In this document: positions 1 through 7,634 of the stretch, one piece after another
Position numbering within the stretch: position 1 is the stretch's first letter
Layout: every line of letters starts with the position of its first letter
Position numbers and translations under genes: made by a program
Assembly (NCBI RefSeq): GCF_023715105.1
Contig: NZ_JAMBNO010000004.1
Location: 1 to 64,000, forward strand
Direction of reading: 5' to 3'
Length of the DNA stretch: 64,000 nt
From: Hydrogenophaga intermedia
GTDB lineage: Bacteria > Pseudomonadota > Gammaproteobacteria > Burkholderiales > Burkholderiaceae_C
Notes under the pieces: model-generated
Seen by the model: only the letters and a program-made list of their open reading frames with translations
Databases searched by the model: none
Told to the model about the DNA's origin: nothing

Positions 1-92
1 GGGGCGATCTGCAGCACCTTGCAGATCGACTCGACCCCGTAGGCCTGTCGATGCTGATCGATGAAGCCCTTCAGGACTTCAGACGGCGGTCG
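1..92 (-). CDS. IS3-family transposase OrfB, N-terminal fragment (runs off window)
   Basis: In the -1 frame relative to orfA the minus strand reads an OrfB-type N-terminus ([20 protein letters not shown], then a CKVLQIAP motif) up to the window edge. This overlaps the last codons of orfA. IS3 elements usually make OrfAB by -1 slippage, and a run of five T on the coding strand (GCGTTTTTCGC, near 107-117) is a plausible slip site. The catalytic rve domain would lie beyond the edge. The start is not defined because this frame is normally entered by frameshifting. Confidence 0.75.
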
Positions 93-397
93 AGCTCCGC
101 CTGGGCGAAAAACGCGCTGGCCAGCTTGAGGATCTCGTTGGCCTTGCGCAGCTCCTTGTTCTCGCGCTCGAGCTCCTTCAGCCGCTGCAATTCGTTGGTG
201 GTGATGCCCTCGCGCGCACCCGAGTCGATCTCGGCGCGCTTGACCCACTCGTTGAGGGTCTGCGGCACGCAGCCGATCTTGGCTGCAATCGATTCAATGG
301 CCGCCCACAGCGAGGGGTACTCGCCCCGATGCTCCTGCACCATGCGCACCGCGCGCTCGCGCACTTCGGGTGAGAACTTGTTCGACTTCTTGTTCAT
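71..397 (-). CDS. IS3-family transposase OrfA
   Basis: This 108-residue protein has an N-terminal helix-turn-helix of the HTH_8 transposase type (residues about 8-60, motif [12 protein letters not shown] and a second helix around [10 protein letters not shown]). A heptad-like leucine-rich stretch follows (residues about 68-95: [18 protein letters not shown]) that is likely a coiled coil for OrfA/OrfAB multimerisation. It binds the element ends and regulates OrfAB in this family. Length and layout are normal and no disruption is seen. Confidence 0.93.
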   Translation of the reverse strand: MNKKSNKFSPEVRERAVRMVQEHRGEYPSLWAAIESIAAKIGCVPQTLNEWVKRAEIDSGAREGITTNELQRLKELERENKELRKANEILKLASAFFAQAELDRRLKS

Positions 398-447
398 GGC
401 TCAATCCTCTCAGAGAAAAGAGCCTCCTCAAATCCCGGGGCGGTTCA

Positions 448-736
448 GACTTCCGCCGAAGCGGGCGATTGCGAGAGGTAAAGGCATGTTTTCGCCCCAT
501 GGTGGATCGATCGCTCAGGCAGCAGTTGTACGACCTTACTGAGAACAGCAACTTTTTGAGCATGCACTTGCCGAACTCCTTGCACGCGTTCGGGTTGCGG
601 CGCTTCGACTGGCGGCCCTGCCACGACCAGCCGGCCCCCCGGCAAGGATCCGGCAACTGTCGGCCTCCCGCCCGCGAATATCACTGTCATGAGGTTCTTG
701 TCTAGCTAGTGCATCACCTATGGCAGGGTGACGTTC
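448..736. other. Intergenic stretch between IS3 end and amide operon leader, no gene recognised
   Basis: Short open frames exist on both strands (for example 445-690 on the minus strand) but none has a recognisable family, a convincing ribosome site or a start supported by context. The sequence may be the remains of an older insertion. The promoter of the amide operon should lie at the right end of this stretch; I see only weak hexamer matches (for example TTGTCT near 693) and do not claim one. Confidence 0.4.
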
Positions 737-860
737 ATGGGCTGAGTATTCGGTTTGACAAGAAGTTGTCGCCCATCATTCGACATCGACTGCCAGTGCT
801 GCCAGTCAGATGTCGGGCAAGAAAGCCCGAATCGGTCCACGACTGGTTCGGGCTTTTTTG
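737..860 (+). promoter_or_regulatory. Structured leader of the amide operon, candidate AmiR (ANTAR) antitermination region
   Basis: Several hairpins are visible. ATGGGC (737-742) pairs with GCCCAT (771-776) and encloses GACAA/TTGTC (757-761/766-770). CGACATC (781-787) pairs with GATGTCG (809-815) and encloses GACTGCC/GCCAGTC (788-794/801-807), capped by the six-base loop AGTGCT. TCGGGC (813-818) pairs with GCCCGA (825-830) around a six-base loop AAGAAA; this last hairpin uses the left arm of the terminator and so excludes it. Known ANTAR targets are two hexaloop hairpins with A at loop position 1 and G at 4, one overlapping a terminator. The first loop here fits that rule; the second has A but not G. 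AmiR is encoded at the end of the same operon. Confidence 0.65.
823..859 (+). terminator. Intrinsic terminator in the amide operon leader
   Basis: AAGCCCGAA (823-831) pairs with TTCGGGCTT (847-855), followed by six T (854-859) and, after one G, four more. It lies about 165 bp upstream of the first gene with no gene ending before it, so it reads as an attenuator for the operon downstream. The overlapping alternative hairpin 813-830 would disrupt it. Confidence 0.85.
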
Positions 861-1024
861 TTTTCCGGCTCCACCCCAACGCTCAGGCGAGCCGCTGTGC
901 TCACCTGCAGGCGGAGCCGTGTCCGACTCAGCTTCGGGAGGTGATGTGGTCGGCTGCTTGTTGGTCGATCTCCCCATGGAGATCGCCGGTAGTCCATCCG
1001 TAAACCACCGCTAGGAGCTTGACC

Positions 1025-2209
1025 ATGACAGAGATGAATCGGCGTGACGTCATCAAATCCACAGGATCCATGCTGATCCTGGGCGCCACCTCAGGAGTGC
1101 ACGGCCTGGCCAGTGCTCAGGAAACTGTGAAGCTGGGCTTACTGCACTCGCTCTCCGGCACGATCGCGATCGCCGAGGCGTCGTTGGTCGACGCAGAAAA
1201 GATGGCCATTGACGAGATCAACGCCGCCGGGGGCGTGATGGGCCGGAAGATCGAAGCAGTGATCGAAGATGGCGCCAGCGATAACGCTGTGTTCGCCGAG
1301 AAGGCCCGCAAGCTGCTGGAGCGCGACAAGGTCGCGGCCATCGTCGGCTGCTACACCTCGGCCTCCCGCAAGGCCGTGCTGCCGGCACTCGGCCGTGCCA
1401 AGGGTCTGCTGTACTACCCGACCTATTACGAGGGTCAGGAGCAGGACAAGCAGGTGTTCTACCCCTCCCAGGAGGCCACCCAGTCGGTGATTGCAGCGGT
1501 GGAATGGCTTGCCAAGGAAAAAGGCAAGACCTTCTTCCTGGTGGGCTCCGATTACATCTATCCGCGCACCTGCAACAAGATCGCCAAACCGACCATCGTG
1601 AAGGCTGGCGGCAAGGTGCTTGGTGAAGAGTACGCCCCTCTGGGCCACACCGAGTTCTCCTCCATCATCAACAAGATCAAGGCAGCCAAACCAGACTGCA
1701 TATACAGCACGGTGGTGGGCGGCTCCAACGTGGCCTTCTACAAGCAGTTGCGCGCAGCAGGCCTGGATGGCACCAAGCAGGTTCTGCTGTCGACCGTCGT
1801 TTCCGAGAACGAGGTCGAGGGCATCGGCAAGGACAACGCTGCCGGGTACTACGCCTGCATGGGGTACTTCCAGAGCATCAAGTCTCCCGTCAACGAGAAG
1901 TTCGTCAAGGCGTTCAAGGCCAAGTACGGCCAAGACCGTGTCATCGGTGACCCGATGCAGGTCGCGTACAACAGCGTATACCTGTGGAAGATGGCCGTGG
2001 AGAAGGCCAAGTCTTTCGATGTCGACAAGGTGATCGCTGCATCCGGTGGCCTGGAGCTGCAGGCGCCTGAGGGCACGGTTCGCATGGACGCGACCAACCA
2101 TCACGTCTGGAAGAAGGTCCGCATCGGGCGTGCGCGCCCCGACGGCCAGTTCGATATCGTCTGGGAAGCGCCTTCCCTGATCGAGCCCAACCCGTTCCCC
2201 AAGATCTAA
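1025..2209 (+). CDS. Amide/urea-type ABC transporter substrate-binding protein, Tat-exported (UrtA-like)
   Basis: A 394-residue type I periplasmic binding protein of the Peripla_BP_5 family. The N-terminus has a twin-arginine signal (NRRDVIK at residues 5-11) with probable cleavage near ASA|QE. The start is ATG 1025, seven bases after AGGAG (1013-1017); an in-frame TTG at 1019 is too close to the ribosome site. It resembles UrtA, yet shares several distinctive segments with the cytoplasmic AmiC of this same operon (GCYxSxSRKAV, YPTxYEG, GSDYIYP, STVVG, TNHH). No urease genes are nearby and an aliphatic amidase is, so short-chain amides (possibly urea) are the inferred ligands. First gene of the operon, just after the attenuator. 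Confidence 0.9.
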   Translation: MTEMNRRDVIKSTGSMLILGATSGVHGLASAQETVKLGLLHSLSGTIAIAEASLVDAEKMAIDEINAAGGVMGRKIEAVIEDGASDNAVFAEKARKLLERDKVAAIVGCYTSASRKAVLPALGRAKGLLYYPTYYEGQEQDKQVFYPSQEATQSVIAAVEWLAKEKGKTFFLVGSDYIYPRTCNKIAKPTIVKAGGKVLGEEYAPLGHTEFSSIINKIKAAKPDCIYSTVVGGSNVAFYKQLRAAGLDGTKQVLLSTVVSENEVEGIGKDNAAGYYACMGYFQSIKSPVNEKFVKAFKAKYGQDRVIGDPMQVAYNSVYLWKMAVEKAKSFDVDKVIAASGGLELQAPEGTVRMDATNHHVWKKVRIGRARPDGQFDIVWEAPSLIEPNPFPKI

Positions 2210-2225
2210 CGACGACTGTGGTTAT

Positions 2226-2250
2226 GCCGACTGTCCGTTGGGCAGTCGGC
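2226..2250 (+). promoter_or_regulatory. Intercistronic stem-loop after the binding-protein gene
   Basis: GCCGACTG (2226-2233) pairs perfectly with CAGTCGGC (2243-2250) around a nine-base loop. No T-run follows, so it is not a classical terminator. It begins 16 bp after the stop of the binding-protein gene and before the permease genes, where such hairpins commonly protect the upstream message and give more binding protein than membrane components. Confidence 0.6.
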
Positions 2251-2276
2251 CGGTTCAACGACTTGGGAGCCTGGTG

Positions 2277-3179
2277 ATGGGTTTCGACATCGCGGTAATG
2301 CAGGTGTTCAACGGCGTGAGCCTGTTCAGCATCCTGCTGTTGATGGCTATCGGCCTGGCCATCGTCTTTGGCCTGATGGGCGTCATCAATATGGCGCACG
2401 GGGAGCTGATGGCGCTAGGGGCCTACATGACCTACTTGGCCTCGCTGGGTTTTGAGCGCTGGGCGCCTCAGTGGATGGATATCTACCTGTTCGTGGCTAT
2501 CCCATTCGCCTTCCTGGTCACATTTGCATTCGGCTATGTACTGGAGCGTGGATTCATCCGCTTCTTCTACAACCGGCCGCTGGACACGCTGCTGGCCACC
2601 TGGGGTTTGAGCCTCATCCTGCAGCAGTCCTACCGGAGCGTGTTCGGTGCCCAGGAGGTCAGCGTGCCGCTGCCCACCTGGCTGGCCGGAGCCTGGGAGC
2701 CCTCCGAGGGCATCCAGCTGCCCATCAACCGCATCTTCATCGTTGGGCTCACGGTGGCCGTGGCCGTGGCGGTGTACCTCCTCCTGTACCGAACGCGCTG
2801 GGGTCTGAAGGTAAGGGCCGTCACGCAGAACCGCTCGATTGCCGGTGCGGTGGGCATCAATACGCACCGCGTGGACGCATTGACGTTCGCACTGGGGTCC
2901 GGCCTGGCAGGTATTGCCGGCTGCGTGTTCACCATGATCGGATCCACCAACCCCGGAACCGGCCAACTCTACATCGTCGACTCCTTCATCGTGGTCGTCT
3001 TCGGGGGTGTGCAGAGCCTGCTGGGCACCGCCCTGTCTGCGCTCTCGATTGCGCAGGGCCAGACCTGGCTGGAGTTCCTGATGAGCGGCTCAATGGCCAA
3101 GGCCACCATCTTGGTGCTGGTCATCGTGGTCCTGTACTTCCGTCCCAACGGCCTATTCGCCGTGCGCTCCAGGAGCTGA
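2277..3179 (+). CDS. ABC transporter permease, LivH/UrtB type
   Basis: A 300-residue hydrophobic inner-membrane permease of the branched-chain amino acid/urea family. It carries the family segments GLxxVFGLMGVINMAHG near residue 30 and GLxGxAGCVFTMIGSTNPG in the second half. The start is ATG 2277 preceded by GGAG (2266-2269); the longer in-frame start at 2238 would sit inside the hairpin and lacks a ribosome site. It should pair with the next gene to form the membrane channel for the substrate delivered by the binding protein. Confidence 0.92.
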   Translation: MGFDIAVMQVFNGVSLFSILLLMAIGLAIVFGLMGVINMAHGELMALGAYMTYLASLGFERWAPQWMDIYLFVAIPFAFLVTFAFGYVLERGFIRFFYNRPLDTLLATWGLSLILQQSYRSVFGAQEVSVPLPTWLAGAWEPSEGIQLPINRIFIVGLTVAVAVAVYLLLYRTRWGLKVRAVTQNRSIAGAVGINTHRVDALTFALGSGLAGIAGCVFTMIGSTNPGTGQLYIVDSFIVVVFGGVQSLLGTALSALSIAQGQTWLEFLMSGSMAKATILVLVIVVLYFRPNGLFAVRSRS

Positions 3180-3181
3180 GC

Positions 3182-4225
3182 ATGTCCACCCACCACCGTT
3201 CCGACCTGGTCCGCTACGCCGCGATCCTGGCGCTGTTGGCCGTGGCACTGCCGCTGCTGCTGGATCCGTTCCGCCTCAATCTGATCGGCAAGTACCTGGC
3301 GCTGGCATTCGTTGCCATCGGGATTGTGCTGACTTGGGGTTACGGCGGCATCCTCAGCCTGGGGCAGGGCGTCTTCTTCGGTCTTGGCGGCTACATGATG
3401 GCCATGTTCCTCAAGCTGGAGGCATCGGCGCCCGAGCTGCCCGATTTCATGGTGTGGAGCAGCGTCGAGTCACTTCCGCTGTGGTGGCTGCCCTTCAAGT
3501 CCTTCGGGATCACGGTCCTGGCGATCCTGGTGATTCCGGCAGCACTGGCATACCTGTTCTCCTACGCCATCTTCCGCAGGCGCGTCAGCGGCGTGTACTT
3601 CGCCATCGTGACCTTGTCCCTGGCCCTGACCCTCACGGTGGTCGTGGTCGGTCAGCAGGGTGACACCGGTGGCGCCAACGGCATCACCGATTTCCGCACG
3701 ATCATGGGCATGGACATCCTGTCCGACAGTTCGCTGCGATGGCTGTACTTTATCCAGGTGGCGTTCCTTGCGGTGGCCATGGCGTTGGCACTGCTGGTGG
3801 TGCGCAGCCGCTTCGGAAAGATCCTGATCGCCATCCGCGACCGTGAGGACCGTGTCCGGTTCTCCGGCTATGACACCGCCCACATGAAGGCCTTCGTATT
3901 TGCCTGTGGTGCCGTACTGGCCTCGGTGGGCGGCGCCTTCTTCACCCTGCAGACCGGGCTGATATCTCCCAGCGTGATTGGCGTGGTCGCTTCAGTCGAA
4001 ATGGTGATCTATGCGGCAGTGGGCGGGCGGCTCTCCATCCCTGGCGCTGTTGTCGGAGCACTGCTCATCGGCTTCCTGAAGTCCTATCTCTCGGAGACGT
4101 TCCCGGAGATCTGGCTGTATTTCCTTGGTGCCATCTTCATCTTGGTCGTCTGGGTGATGCCCAACGGTTTGGCTGGTTTGAAGGCCCAGTGGCAAGCCCG
4201 CAAGGCGGTGGAGAGCGCGCCATGA
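3182..4225 (+). CDS. ABC transporter permease, LivM/UrtC type
   Basis: A 347-residue polytopic membrane protein with the LivM/UrtC signature (TWGYGGILSLGQGVFFGLGG near residues 53-72) and many hydrophobic segments. AGGAG at 3171-3175 lies six bases before ATG 3182 and overlaps the end of the previous permease gene, so the two are translationally coupled. It forms the other half of the translocation pore. The 3' end overlaps the next start by ATGA. Confidence 0.92.
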   Translation: MSTHHRSDLVRYAAILALLAVALPLLLDPFRLNLIGKYLALAFVAIGIVLTWGYGGILSLGQGVFFGLGGYMMAMFLKLEASAPELPDFMVWSSVESLPLWWLPFKSFGITVLAILVIPAALAYLFSYAIFRRRVSGVYFAIVTLSLALTLTVVVVGQQGDTGGANGITDFRTIMGMDILSDSSLRWLYFIQVAFLAVAMALALLVVRSRFGKILIAIRDREDRVRFSGYDTAHMKAFVFACGAVLASVGGAFFTLQTGLISPSVIGVVASVEMVIYAAVGGRLSIPGAVVGALLIGFLKSYLSETFPEIWLYFLGAIFILVVWVMPNGLAGLKAQWQARKAVESAP

Positions 4226-5022
4226 CCGCGAGTCTTGCCGTGTCCTCCATGAAACATCCCATCTCCACCATGCTCTCGTCCCAGCGCTCCAACCAGGTCC
4301 TTCAGGTTGAGAACCTGACTGTCTCCTTCGATGGTTTCAAGGCGGTTGACAACCTGAGCCTGCAGGTCGAACGCAATGAGCTGAGGGTCATCATCGGACC
4401 TAATGGAGCAGGTAAGACCACCTTGCTCGACATGATCTGCGGGAAGACCCGACCCACGTCCGGTAGGGTGTTATTCGAAGGTCAGGACCTGACTCGCATG
4501 AACGAGCACCGCATCGTTCGCACCGGTGTGGGCCGCAAGTTTCAGACACCTTCCGTATATGAAGACCTCACTGTCTTCGAGAACCTGGAGATCTCCTTCC
4601 CTCGGATGCATGGGCTGTTCCAGTCGCTCACCTTCAAGCGCACACCGAGCATCATCCAGCGGATTCAGGAGATGGCCGAGCAGATCTTCCTCGTCGATAG
4701 GCTGGGTCATCGGGCTGGGCAGCTCAGCCACGGCCAGAAGCAGTGGCTGGAGATCGGTATGTTGCTCATGCAAGAGCCCAAGCTGCTGCTGCTGGATGAA
4801 CCCGTCGCCGGGATGAGCCCCCGGGAGCGTGAGCAGACCGGCGATCTGCTGAGTCGTCTGGCAGCCGGCCGCTCGGTAGTCGTGATCGAGCATGACATGG
4901 ACTTCGTGAAACGAATTGCCCACAAGGTCACGGTGCTGCACCAGGGAAAGCTGCTCAGCGAAGGCTCGGCTGCCGAAGTTCAAGTCGATCCTCGCGTCAT
5001 CGACGTATACCTGGGTCATTGA
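4222..5022 (+). CDS. ABC transporter ATPase, LivG/UrtD type
   Basis: A 266-residue nucleotide-binding subunit. Walker A GPNGAGKT is at residues 59-66, the signature reads LSHGQKQW as is usual in UrtD rather than LSGGQ, Walker B is LLLLDEP and the switch His is in VIEHDMDFV. The BCA_ABC_TP_C-like tail ending VYLGH is present. ATG 4222 overlaps the stop of the permease gene. An N-terminal extension of about 25 residues precedes the ATPase core; a shorter start (ATG 4249 or 4270) is possible. Confidence 0.92.
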   Translation: MTASLAVSSMKHPISTMLSSQRSNQVLQVENLTVSFDGFKAVDNLSLQVERNELRVIIGPNGAGKTTLLDMICGKTRPTSGRVLFEGQDLTRMNEHRIVRTGVGRKFQTPSVYEDLTVFENLEISFPRMHGLFQSLTFKRTPSIIQRIQEMAEQIFLVDRLGHRAGQLSHGQKQWLEIGMLLMQEPKLLLLDEPVAGMSPREREQTGDLLSRLAAGRSVVVIEHDMDFVKRIAHKVTVLHQGKLLSEGSAAEVQVDPRVIDVYLGH

Positions 5023-5033
5023 GGAGCTCGACC

Positions 5034-5723
5034 ATGTTGCAAGTCTCCTCACTCAATGTGTCGTACGGTGAATCACGGGTGATTCACGATGTATCGCTAA
5101 CCGTCAAGCCACGGGAGTCCGTGGCGATCATGGGGCGCAACGGCATGGGAAAGACCACCTTGCTGAAGTCCTTGATCGGACTATTGCCGGCCCGCTCTGG
5201 GGACATACAGATGGAAGGTACTTCCATCGCCGCAATGCCGAGCTACCGCCGAGTCCAGCATGGACTTGCCTTCGTTCCCCAGGGGCGGATGGTGTTTCCG
5301 TTCCTGACGGTTGAGCAGAACATCCTTTCAGGCGCCGAACACTCGGGGCACCGAACGGTGCCGGAATACCTGTACCAGTTCTTCCCGGTGCTCAAGGAGA
5401 TGAAGCACCGCAAGGCCGGCAACCTTTCCGGTGGACAGCAGCAGATGCTGGCTATTGCTCGAGCGCTGATCTCAGAGCCCAGATTACTGATCCTTGATGA
5501 GCCCACTGAAGGTATCCAGCCTTCGATCATCAAGGAGATCGCCCACACCTTGAACGTGCTGCGTCACGAACGCGGTTTCTCCGTGATCGTGTCGGAGCAA
5601 GTACTCAGTTTCGCCCTCGACCTTGCTGACCGATTCATGGTCATCGACCGCGGGCGCATCGTGCACGAAGAACTGCGTGCCCATCTTGACCAGGACAAGG
5701 TCAAGTCTTTCCTCACTGTCTGA
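5034..5723 (+). CDS. ABC transporter ATPase, LivF/UrtE type
   Basis: A 229-residue second ATPase. Walker A is GRNGMGKT (residues 34-41), the signature LSGGQQQM, Walker [14 protein letters not shown], as in UrtE/LivF. GAGGAG at 5021-5026 sets ATG 5034. It completes the five-part importer (binding protein, two permeases, two ATPases). In the Pseudomonas amidase operon the corresponding slot holds AmiS, a channel protein, so this operon uses energy-driven uptake instead. Confidence 0.92.
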   Translation: MLQVSSLNVSYGESRVIHDVSLTVKPRESVAIMGRNGMGKTTLLKSLIGLLPARSGDIQMEGTSIAAMPSYRRVQHGLAFVPQGRMVFPFLTVEQNILSGAEHSGHRTVPEYLYQFFPVLKEMKHRKAGNLSGGQQQMLAIARALISEPRLLILDEPTEGIQPSIIKEIAHTLNVLRHERGFSVIVSEQVLSFALDLADRFMVIDRGRIVHEELRAHLDQDKVKSFLTV

Positions 5724-5746
5724 CCACCAACCCCAAGGAGAACCTC

Positions 5747-6784
5747 ATGCGACATGGTGACATTTCCAGCAGCAACGATTGCGTCGGCGTGGCCGTCGTC
5801 AACTACAAGATGCCCCGCCTGCACACCAAGGCCGAGGTCCTGGAGAACGCCCGCAAGATCGGTGACATGCTGGTGGGCATGAAGAAGGGTCTGCCCGGTA
5901 TGGATCTGGTGATCTTCCCCGAGTACTCGACTCACGGAATCATGTACGACTCCAAGGAGATGTACGAGACCGCCTCGACCGTGCCAGGCGAAGAGACGGC
6001 GATCTTTGCCGATGCCTGCCGGCGGGCGAATGTTTGGGGCGTCTTCTCGCTCACCGGCGAGCGTCACGAGGAGCACCCTAACAAGGCGCCTTACAACACC
6101 CTCATCCTGATGAACAACCAGGGCGAGATCGTGCAGAAGTACCGCAAGATCATGCCGTGGGTGCCCATCGAGGGCTGGTATCCGGGTGACTGCACCTACG
6201 TGAGCGAAGGCCCCAAGGGCATGAAGATCAGCCTGATCATCTGTGATGACGGCAACTATCCCGAGATCTGGCGTGACTGCGCCATGCGCGGCGCCGAGCT
6301 GATCGTGCGTTGCCAGGGCTACATGTACCCAGCCAAGGAGCAGCAGATCATGGTGGCCAAGACCATGGCATTCATGAACAACTCCTATGTGGCGGTGGCC
6401 AATGCCACGGGATTTGATGGGGTCTATTCCTACTTCGGTCACTCGGCGCTCATCGGCTTTGACGGCCGCACCCTGGGCGAGTGCGGTGAAGAAGAAATGG
6501 GCATCCAGTACGCAGAACTCTCTAAGAGTCTCATTCGCGATGCCCGCAAGAACGGTCAGTCCCAGAACCACCTCTTCAAGCTGGTTCACCGCGGCTACAC
6601 CGGGCTGATCAATTCCGGCGACGGCGACAAAGGCGTAGCAGCCTGTCCCTACAACTTCTATGCCAACTGGGTCAACGATCCTGAGGGCACCCGCGAGATG
6701 GTGGAGTCATTCACTCGCTCGACTGTCGGCACCGCAGAGTGCCCGATGGAGGGCATTCCTAACGAGACGACCAAGCACCGCTGA
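5747..6784 (+). CDS. amiE: Aliphatic amidase (acylamide amidohydrolase, EC 3.5.1.4)
   Basis: A 345-residue nitrilase-superfamily enzyme that hydrolyses short aliphatic amides to the acid and ammonia in the cytoplasm. The catalytic triad falls at the positions known for Pseudomonas aeruginosa AmiE: Glu59 (FPEYS), Lys134 (KYRKIMPW) and Cys166 ([10 protein letters not shown]). Length is within one or two residues of characterised homologues. A clear AAGGAG (5732-5737) precedes ATG 5747. It sits directly after the importer and before the AAA+/VWA pair. Formamidase AmiF is related but shorter on the diagnostic segments, so AmiE is the preferred call. Confidence 0.95.
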   Translation: MRHGDISSSNDCVGVAVVNYKMPRLHTKAEVLENARKIGDMLVGMKKGLPGMDLVIFPEYSTHGIMYDSKEMYETASTVPGEETAIFADACRRANVWGVFSLTGERHEEHPNKAPYNTLILMNNQGEIVQKYRKIMPWVPIEGWYPGDCTYVSEGPKGMKISLIICDDGNYPEIWRDCAMRGAELIVRCQGYMYPAKEQQIMVAKTMAFMNNSYVAVANATGFDGVYSYFGHSALIGFDGRTLGECGEEEMGIQYAELSKSLIRDARKNGQSQNHLFKLVHRGYTGLINSGDGDKGVAACPYNFYANWVNDPEGTREMVESFTRSTVGTAECPMEGIPNETTKHR

Positions 6785-6827
6785 GGGCTGGGCCCCCTTG
6801 ATTCGACCGACCGTATCTGAGGCCTTC

Positions 6828-7634
6828 ATGAGTCAACCACTGGACGATCACCTTATCCGGCAAGAGCCCTTCTATCAATCTGCCGGTAACGAGGTGGAGT
6901 GCTACGAGAGGGCCTATCGCCACCGGATGCCCCTCATGCTCAAGGGACCGACTGGCTGCGGGAAGACCCGATTTGTCGAGTACATGGCCTGGAAGCTGGG
7001 CAAGCCCTTGGTGACGCTGGCCTGCAACGAAGACATGACGGCATCGGATCTGGTCGGTCGGTTCTTGCTGGATGCTGATGGCACCGCCTGGCATGACGGA
7101 CCGCTCACCATGGCGGTCCGTCACGGAGGCATCTGCTATCTCGATGAGGTGGTCGAAGCCAGGCAGGACACCACCGTGGTGATTCATCCGCTGACCGATG
7201 CCCGGCGCATCCTGCCGCTGGACAAGAAAGGGGAGGTCATCCAGGCCCACCCCGACTTCCAGCTGGTGGTGTCGTACAACCCTGGCTATCAGAGCAGTGC
7301 TAAGGACATGAAGGCCTCGACCCGGCAACGCTTCTCGGCACTCGAGTTCGACTATCCGCCGATGGAGACAGAGGCGCTCATCGTGGCCCGCGAGGCCGAC
7401 GTTGCTATCGATCTGGCGTTGCAGCTGGTGAAAATCGCTCACTGCACCCGTACGCTCAAGCAGCGCGGTCTGGATGAGGGCGCATCGACCCGGATGCTGA
7501 TTTATGCAGGCACCTTGGTCCGGGATGGCCTTTCGCCCACCCAGGCATGCGAAATGACGCTGGTACAGGCCTTGACCGATGACCCGGACATGGCACAAGC
7601 GATTCGGGACTTTGTGCAGGCGCAGTTCGGATGA
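6828..7634 (+). CDS. MoxR/CbbQ/NorQ-type AAA+ ATPase
   Basis: A 268-residue AAA+ protein. Walker A GPTGCGKT is at residues 40-47, Walker B ICYLDEV at 102-108 (Asp106, Glu107), a sensor-1-like Asn in SYNPGYQ at 151 and arginines in STRQRF at 164-169. A C-terminal CbbQ_C-like helical part follows. CbbQ and NorQ act with a VWA partner (CbbO, NorD) to remodel or activate a target enzyme; the overlapping next gene is such a VWA protein. No rubisco or nitric oxide reductase gene is nearby, so the amidase or importer is the inferred client. The start ATG 6828 follows TGAGG; the frame is open upstream but the longer version runs into amiE. Confidence 0.88.
   Translation: MSQPLDDHLIRQEPFYQSAGNEVECYERAYRHRMPLMLKGPTGCGKTRFVEYMAWKLGKPLVTLACNEDMTASDLVGRFLLDADGTAWHDGPLTMAVRHGGICYLDEVVEARQDTTVVIHPLTDARRILPLDKKGEVIQAHPDFQLVVSYNPGYQSSAKDMKASTRQRFSALEFDYPPMETEALIVAREADVAIDLALQLVKIAHCTRTLKQRGLDEGASTRMLIYAGTLVRDGLSPTQACEMTLVQALTDDPDMAQAIRDFVQAQFG

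Larger units (their letters stand above)
1..447 (-). mobile_element. IS3-family insertion sequence, one end plus orfA and start of orfB
   Basis: The element runs on the minus strand and is cut by the left edge. Its upstream terminal inverted repeat is visible: read on the minus strand from 447 it begins TGAACCGCCCCGGG, a typical IS3-family end, and lies about 50 bp before the orfA start. orfA and a -1 frame orfB follow in the usual overlapping arrangement. The other end is outside the window, so completeness and target duplication cannot be judged. It marks the left flank of the amide operon. Confidence 0.88.

Noticed and set aside
445..690. 81-codon minus-strand open frame next to the IS3 end
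   Set aside because: It crosses the IS boundary at 447, lacks a ribosome site and resembles nothing I can name.
737..1024. Guanidine or other metabolite riboswitch upstream of the Urt-like genes
   Set aside because: Urea/amide-type transporters can follow such switches, but I find no guanidine-I core motifs, while the competing hairpins and the AmiR gene favour protein-dependent antitermination.
1025..5723. Annotation as a urea transporter (urtABCDE)
   Set aside because: The family is right but no urease or urea amidolyase is nearby; the amidase and AmiC similarity point to amides. Urea is kept only as a possible ligand.
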